A DNA stretch of 64,000 bases from Rhizophagus clarus (Eukaryota > Glomeromycota > Glomeromycetes > Glomerales > Glomeraceae). A program made the translations under genes and the position numbers. The notes beneath the pieces were generated by a model, which had not been told where the DNA came from, searched no databases, and saw only the letters and a program-made list of their open reading frames with translations. Shown piece by piece: positions 58,923 through 64,000 of this stretch. How positions within the stretch are numbered: the first letter of the stretch is position 1; every line of letters begins with the position of its first letter. The stretch covers positions 1,364,001 to 1,428,000 of the forward strand of contig BLAL01000215.1 of assembly GCA_015698045.1 (NCBI GenBank). Reading direction: 5' to 3'.

Positions 58923-60659
58923 TTCTTCCGTTTTTAAACACCACCTGAATTTAAGCACCATCCCAACTTTTGTCAAAAAAACTTGAAAAACAAAAATAAG
59001 CACCGTCCCAAATTTGAAAATTTTTTTTTATATTTTATATTTTATTCAAAATAAATTTTATTTTTATGATGCATTATTTTACAATTCTTCTAATTCATCA
59101 GCTGAATCACTATCTATATCTACAATTTTCCTCTCATTTTCATTAATTTTCTCCTTCTTTTTATCTTGTCTAAATAAATCATCTTCTGACCCATCTATTG
59201 CATTACTAATACCACATTTTTTAAATGATTTTACAATCATTTCTCTTGAAATTTCTGCTCAAATTTCAAGTATCCATTTACAAATAATATCATACCCAGG
59301 TTTTTTTAAATTCCCACCTTTAGTATAAGAAAATTGACCTGAACTCATCCAAATGTTCCACTTTTCACAAAGTTTATCCTTAAATGGTTTGTTAAGACAA
59401 ACATCAAGTGGTTAAACAATAGAAGTAAGACCACCAGGAATGATTGCTAAATCAGTGTTTTCACTATGTGCAATATTTTTTATAGCATCTGTTTTGTGAC
59501 CTTCAAAACTATCCATAATAAGAAAAGATTTTTATTTATTAATTTCATTTCCTCCTGGTCTTTTTTTTCAAACCTTATTGAACTAGGTTTTCATTCCAAA
59601 TTCATCCATCCATCCTTTTGGATGCATCATTAAAATAATTTCAGAAGGTAAATTTTTTGGTATTTGTTTACCTTTAAAGATGACAAGAACTATAAGAACA
59701 CATGTAAACCAGTTTTTTTCATTTTCAGTTGTCTGAACCTGCACAGATTTAACGCCATAATTTTCAATAGTTAAATTCCCAACCATGTCAAAATAAACTG
59801 GCGTTTCATCTATATTGCCAATTTCGCAAAGTTCATATTCAAATTGTTTTTGTTTTTTAATAATAAACTGCTGAAACTCCAGGAGTTTTTCACTAAGTTG
59901 AGCAGGGAGTTTTTGGCCAATTTTTGTTTTATATTGCAATAAAAATTCACTCTGTTTAAGAAAACTATAAAATCAACGATCAGAGACAAGGAAATTTTCA
60001 CTATTCAAATAAATATAAGCAAACTCTCTTATCAAAATTTCTTTCATATAAATTTTAATCATTTTAGGAATTACAGCAATACCATCCTTTCGAAATTCTA
60101 TAACCCATGTTTTTAAACTAGCTTCAGTTTCGGGATATTGTGGTTTTCTTTCTACACCAACACATCAATTTTTTCCATTTGCTGATTTAAGTTTGTCTTC
60201 ATGTTTTTTCCAACACGAAATCATTGAGTGATTAATAGAAAAATTCTGCGCAGCTACTCTTTGTTCACGTTCTTTCACATATAACAAAATTTTAAGCTTC
60301 TCATTTGCAGAATATGATGACTTTTGAACTTTTGGCATCACATGTGAAAATAAAATAAATCATCATAATTATAAAGCACAAAAAAAATTTTTCAACAAAA
60401 AATCTGAAGTGTGAATGAAAAAAATTTTTATGAGATTTGAAGAAATGTTTATTTTTTTAAATTTTTTTTTTTTTAAATAAAGTACCGTAATAAAAAATTT
60501 TTTTCTAACACAGTATTATGTAAAGAGGTTAAAAATGACTAATACAAATATGACTAAAAGCGCAAAAAAAGTGTAAAAAAAAAACTTCCAATTTTAAGCA
60601 CCACCCTAAACTTTTGCAAAAATTTTCCCCTAAAAAGGTGGTGCTTAAAAACGGAAGAA
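58923..60659. mobile_element. pogo/Tigger-like element, 1737 bp, TA target
   Basis: TTCTTCCGTTTTTAAACACC at the left and GGTGGTGCTTAAAAACGGAA (ending GAA) at the right are inverted, with TA on both sides (58921-58922, 60660-60661). A second copy of AAGCACCA(C/T)CC(T/C)AAACTTTTG lies just inside each end. It contains one full-length intronless transposase gene, so the element is structurally complete. Confidence 0.85.
59079..60338 (-). pseudogene. pogo-like transposase, full length with seven nonsense codons
   Basis: The frame runs from ATG 60338 to TAA 59079-59081, 420 codons with no frameshift. The N-terminus (MPKVQKSSYSANEKLKILLY...AAQNFSINHSMISCWKKH) is a helix-turn-helix of psq/CENP-B type. 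The DDE_1 core has Asp in NIDETPVYFD (59808-59810), Asp in IMDSFEGHKTD (59511-59513) and Asp in PLDVCLNKPF (59403-59405), the pogo DDD triad. Stops after NGKN, SDR, GMKT, NKV, EINK, SIV and LEI are TGA, TGA, TAG, TGA, TAA, TAA and TGA; family context supports Arg, Trp, Gln, Trp, Gln, Gln and Trp, all single transitions. The C-terminus is acidic (DIDSDSADELEEL). Confidence 0.85.
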
Positions 60660-60663
60660 TATA

Positions 60664-61697
60664 TTTATATAATTATCAATCAGGCATATGCTTATTAATT
60701 ACTAAATTTTGGTTAACCTATTAACCTAATAATTATTAATAAAATATATGGTCAATTTATTAGCTTTTAGCCTGTAGTTATATATTGAGTATAAAAAACC
60801 TTATATAAAACTATTATAAAAAATTTTGAATTTATTTGTTACCAATATATATATTGCTTAAAGTTTTGCCAATATCTATGAAATAATAAGTATTTATTGT
60901 TTAATCAAGTAATAGCAAATTTGGTGAACAAGCATATTAGAGGTTGTTTAAAGTGGAGTAATTCGCTCAATTTATAAAGATTTTTGGTTTGCATTAAAGC
61001 ATTTTACTAACCGAAAAATTCCAAGTTCCCAGAACACTTGATGAAAAATAAAAGGTAGAGGGTGACACGGATGACAAATATTTTTATTATAATCACGTGA
61101 TTTTCCTCCGCTTTTAGACGACCTCCTTATATAGTATAATCCGTTTGTTACATTTACGGAAAAAACGTGGAATATAAAATAACTTCTAATCGCAAAAGTT
61201 TATTTATCCGTTATTCTTTTTTATTTAATATTGTCGAATAAAACTCGACAAAATGCTATTAGCAATTGAGACAACGCATATAGCAACTGGTAAAAAAAAT
61301 GGGCAACATTATTATTTTCGTGAAATTTTTTAAATTATTACAAAACAATAAAATACAAGTTTTAAAGGAAAAAAAATTATAAGCTAATTAAAAAAAAAAT
61401 AATTACAATGCATACATAAAATAATAATAGATAGACTATTCCAGAATAATCTTTTTTTAAATAATAATGGTTACGATTGATGTTAAATCGTATCTATTTC
61501 TCTTTTCCATAAACATTATTCCCTAAAAGTTTGAACATCAAGGCAATAATGGCAAAAGAAATATTGCTAATGTAAAAATTGTACCATTTATACATTAATG
61601 TTTACAATTTTTTATATAATAATATTACGATCCACTTCCTGGCTTAATGTTATTTCAATCATTTATGATTAAAAATAATAAAAACTCGTCTTCGATT
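60664..61697. other. Intergenic region; dispersed repeat at 61040-61130
   Basis: Contains the copy of the window-start repeat (GACAAATATT, ATCACGTGATT, CTCCGCTTTT) at 61040-61130 and the 3' flank of the Zds gene. No other gene was seen. Confidence 0.5.
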
Positions 61698-64000
61698 TTA
61701 CTTTGTATTAGATGAAATTTTGTAAAGTCCAAGTGGAACGTCATCATCTTCATCGTCCGCCGTTGGGTTTATCGTCGACGAAATTTTATTATGAGGATTT
61801 AAAGGTCTCGTTCCCGCACTTGAAGATCGATTTCTTGGTATATTTAAGAGTTTACGTTTACTTGATGGTGGTACTGAGTTTCTTTGTGGAGTTGATGTTG
61901 ATTTTTCATTGGGCGATGGTGGTCGACCGGTTGGTGATTTTGAACGTCCATTAGGAGAAGGTGATCGAACATACTTTTTTGTATTATTAATTCCACTACT
62001 ACTTTCTCCTATATTATCATCAAATTCTGCACTAGAGTGCAATAAACCTCCACTATGACTACTTTCAATTCTTCCATTAGTCTCGTCAAGGTATCCACCA
62101 TCAGTACCATCAGAAAGGTATTCATCATTATAATGATGATAACCATGGGGCTGAATCTCATCTTCACTGTGATAGTCGCTAAAATCTTCTACAGTTTCTT
62201 CCTCGAATTCATTTGTGGACGTTGGTGGCGTCATATATTGTTGCGATATTTGATTCATATCATATTTTGGAGCTTTATATGCTATTTCCGCACTAGATCC
62301 TGGACCTGCTCCTTTTCTCGTTAATCCTGATTTCTTTTCTGCTTTTTTTCTTTTGCGACTAGTTTTCTCTTTACCCACTTTACTTTTCACTTTGTGTGCT
62401 ACTATTTCAGCATTTGGATTTCCACCACCTCCATGTTCAACCTGTTGCTTATTAATTAGTGATAAATACCAAAACATCATATTGGAAATGAGTACTTGCT
62501 CGTGCAACGGACGTCGTGGATTCGCAAGTTTGACATGAGAAAGACGGTAGATTGCACGTTCTACATGGATAGGAAGGCGATTATAATTGGTATATTTTGT
62601 TTTCTTATTCGAAACAATTGGTTGTGTTAACGATGTATTAGTGTTTGTAGTTGTTAATGATTCATCTGTTGATTTTCCTTTATTCTGAGGCCATGAAAAA
62701 ATGGATGAGAATGATTTTTTCGGTGACTTCTCTCTATCTTTCTCTTTAATAATTGAATCGTTGTTCTCGTTTTCATTTCTGTCAGATTTTTCGGATTTTT
62801 CAGACTTATCAGGTTTGTTCTTTTTAAGTTTCGGTTCTTTTTCCTCTTTATCTTTTTCATTGTCTTTTTCCTTATCTTTTAATTTTTCTTCCGACCCTCC
62901 AGGCCATAACCATGACCATGCAGAAGTACGTTTTGATTGTGTCGATGTAGGTGCTGTTATCGTTGACGATGATGTTGAGGAAGTTGGACTTGTAGAGGTG
63001 GGTGATGTTGACGGTGATGTCGTAGTTGAAAAAGTTCCGGATTGAATAGGTTTAGCTAGTTCAGATGTATTTACTTTTAATAAATTTGATTTGTCGGATA
63101 AAGGTTCTTGATCTGCTTGCGATTCACTTGATAATACATTTTCATCTGATACTAACGAACCTGTTTTATGGAGTGAGGGAGTGATCTGAGGTGAAGATAT
63201 AACTTCCGATGTTGCAACTTCATCTTTCAATGTAATACGTATAGGTCCTGCACCATCTTTAACATCTATACATTCAAGTTCAATGTCTTTTTGTATTTCT
63301 TCAGGTTCGTCAACTATTTCGCTAGAATTCAGTTTTTTATCTACTTTATCGATAACAATTTGTGGAACCGAAAGAGATTCTGATTTTTGTTTTGGTTTCT
63401 TTGATACTATATTATTTTCGGATTGTTTCCCTTTATCAGATGATACATGAGTAGATCTTGTTCTTCTATGTGCAGAAAATCTCCTAGGATTTTGCTCTCC
63501 AGCAACAGAATTTCTACGAATTTTTGTGCGTGCGGCACGCTTAAGTGCCGGAGACATTCTCGGTACAAGGACTTTTGAGTCCACATCAGGAGAAGAATGT
63601 CGATCAAATATATTTGGATCATTAGGATTAGAAATTGTCCCTCCTTGATGTTATAATTTCCAATTAATAAACATAATAATGGACGGTCGGTCAATATGTG
63701 ACAAGGGAAAAAAAAAAAATTTAGTTTTTTTTGTCAAAAATAACAATAACAATAATGTGTTTCTTTTTTTCTTTCTTTCTTTTTTGAGAACTTTTGTGTT
63801 ATAACATTAATAATTATATCAAAAACACTCATATAACATTAGTTTGAAGATGTGCAAATGATGTAATATTAATTTAAACTCAATTAAATAAAATTAATTA
63901 TCTTACCCATAAATGGCGGAAGATTCAAACTCAGACTCCTTCTTAGTATATTTAATTTTGTTGATTCTGAAGTTGGATTAATATTTCCATCCGATCCAAT
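61698..64000 (-). CDS. Zds-family mitotic regulator (Zds_C domain), 5' end outside window
   Basis: Exon 63644-61698 is open for ~649 codons to TAA. The upstream exon (64000-63907) joins through a 262-nt GT-AG intron in phase (NLPPFMG/GTISNPND), so the start lies beyond the window. Most of the protein is polar and Ser/Lys-rich, with KEKD repeats. The diagnostic part is NRLPIHVERAIYRLSHVKLA followed by NPRRPLHEQVLISNMMFWYL (about 62600-62450), matching the Zds C-terminal domain of yeast Zds1/Zds2. Those bind the PP2A regulatory subunit Cdc55 and control mitotic entry and exit. A basic nuclear-signal-like SRKRKKAEKK follows, then acidic and Pro/Ser-rich tails. No lesions; an active host gene. 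Confidence 0.85.

Noticed and set aside
43730..60338. TGA read as Trp by a variant code
   Set aside because: TAA and TAG interrupt the same genes at Gln positions, and the intact host genes end normally without internal TGA; mutation explains all cases.

Overview
This is a very AT-rich eukaryotic window with short GT-AG introns. Its gene families point to an arbuscular mycorrhizal fungus (Glomeromycotina, Rhizophagus-like): a Crinkler effector with an NTPase and a C-terminal nuclease-like region, divergent tnp2 transposase/partner gene pairs, MULE fragments, and lineage-expanded coiled-coil and Cys-finger families. The organism call is inference from content; no database search was run.

Only two genes look like intact housekeeping genes: a two-TM, PPxY-containing membrane protein (19359-19928, minus) and a Zds_C-domain mitotic regulator (61698 to the right edge, minus). 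A Crinkler gene (7667-9841, plus) has complete domains but one reading-frame break. Almost everything else is transposon or decayed gene.

Layout. 1-842: broken gene cut by a dispersed repeat. 1443-4067: non-autonomous CACTA element filled with exon-like tandem repeats. 4680-5075: hAT MITE. 5.7-6.7 kb: decayed gene. 7.7-9.8 kb: Crinkler gene. 10.2-17.2 kb: graveyard of minus-strand genes (MULE transposase, Cys-finger gene, coiled-coil gene) cut by MITEs. 17.2-26 kb: gene-poor, with the PPxY gene, Tc1/mariner-type MITEs and a 343-bp foldback element. 27272-34461: complete CACTA element with divergent tnp2 transposase and partner genes, inserted in a minisatellite with an AAT target duplication. 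35.8-41 kb: a second divergent tnp2/charged-protein pair. 41.8-44.5 kb: a Q-rich gene diverging from a Myb/SANT-like gene. 45.7-49.3 kb: a zinc-knuckle gene split at a TA by a 2.8-kb Tc1/mariner-type element with a five-exon transposase. 50.3-50.9 kb: second Myb/SANT paralog. 53.4-58.6 kb: third CACTA-like element with a third Myb/SANT gene and an array of 36-nt exon-like units. 58923-60659: full-length pogo-like element. 61.7-64 kb: Zds gene.

Two themes unify the window. First, nearly every premature stop I found in the decayed genes can be explained by a C-to-T change on one strand (CAA/CAG/CGA to TAA/TAG/TGA, or TGG to TGA), and many reading frames are otherwise uninterrupted. Second, CACTA-type elements repeatedly carry tandem arrays with splice-site-like borders.
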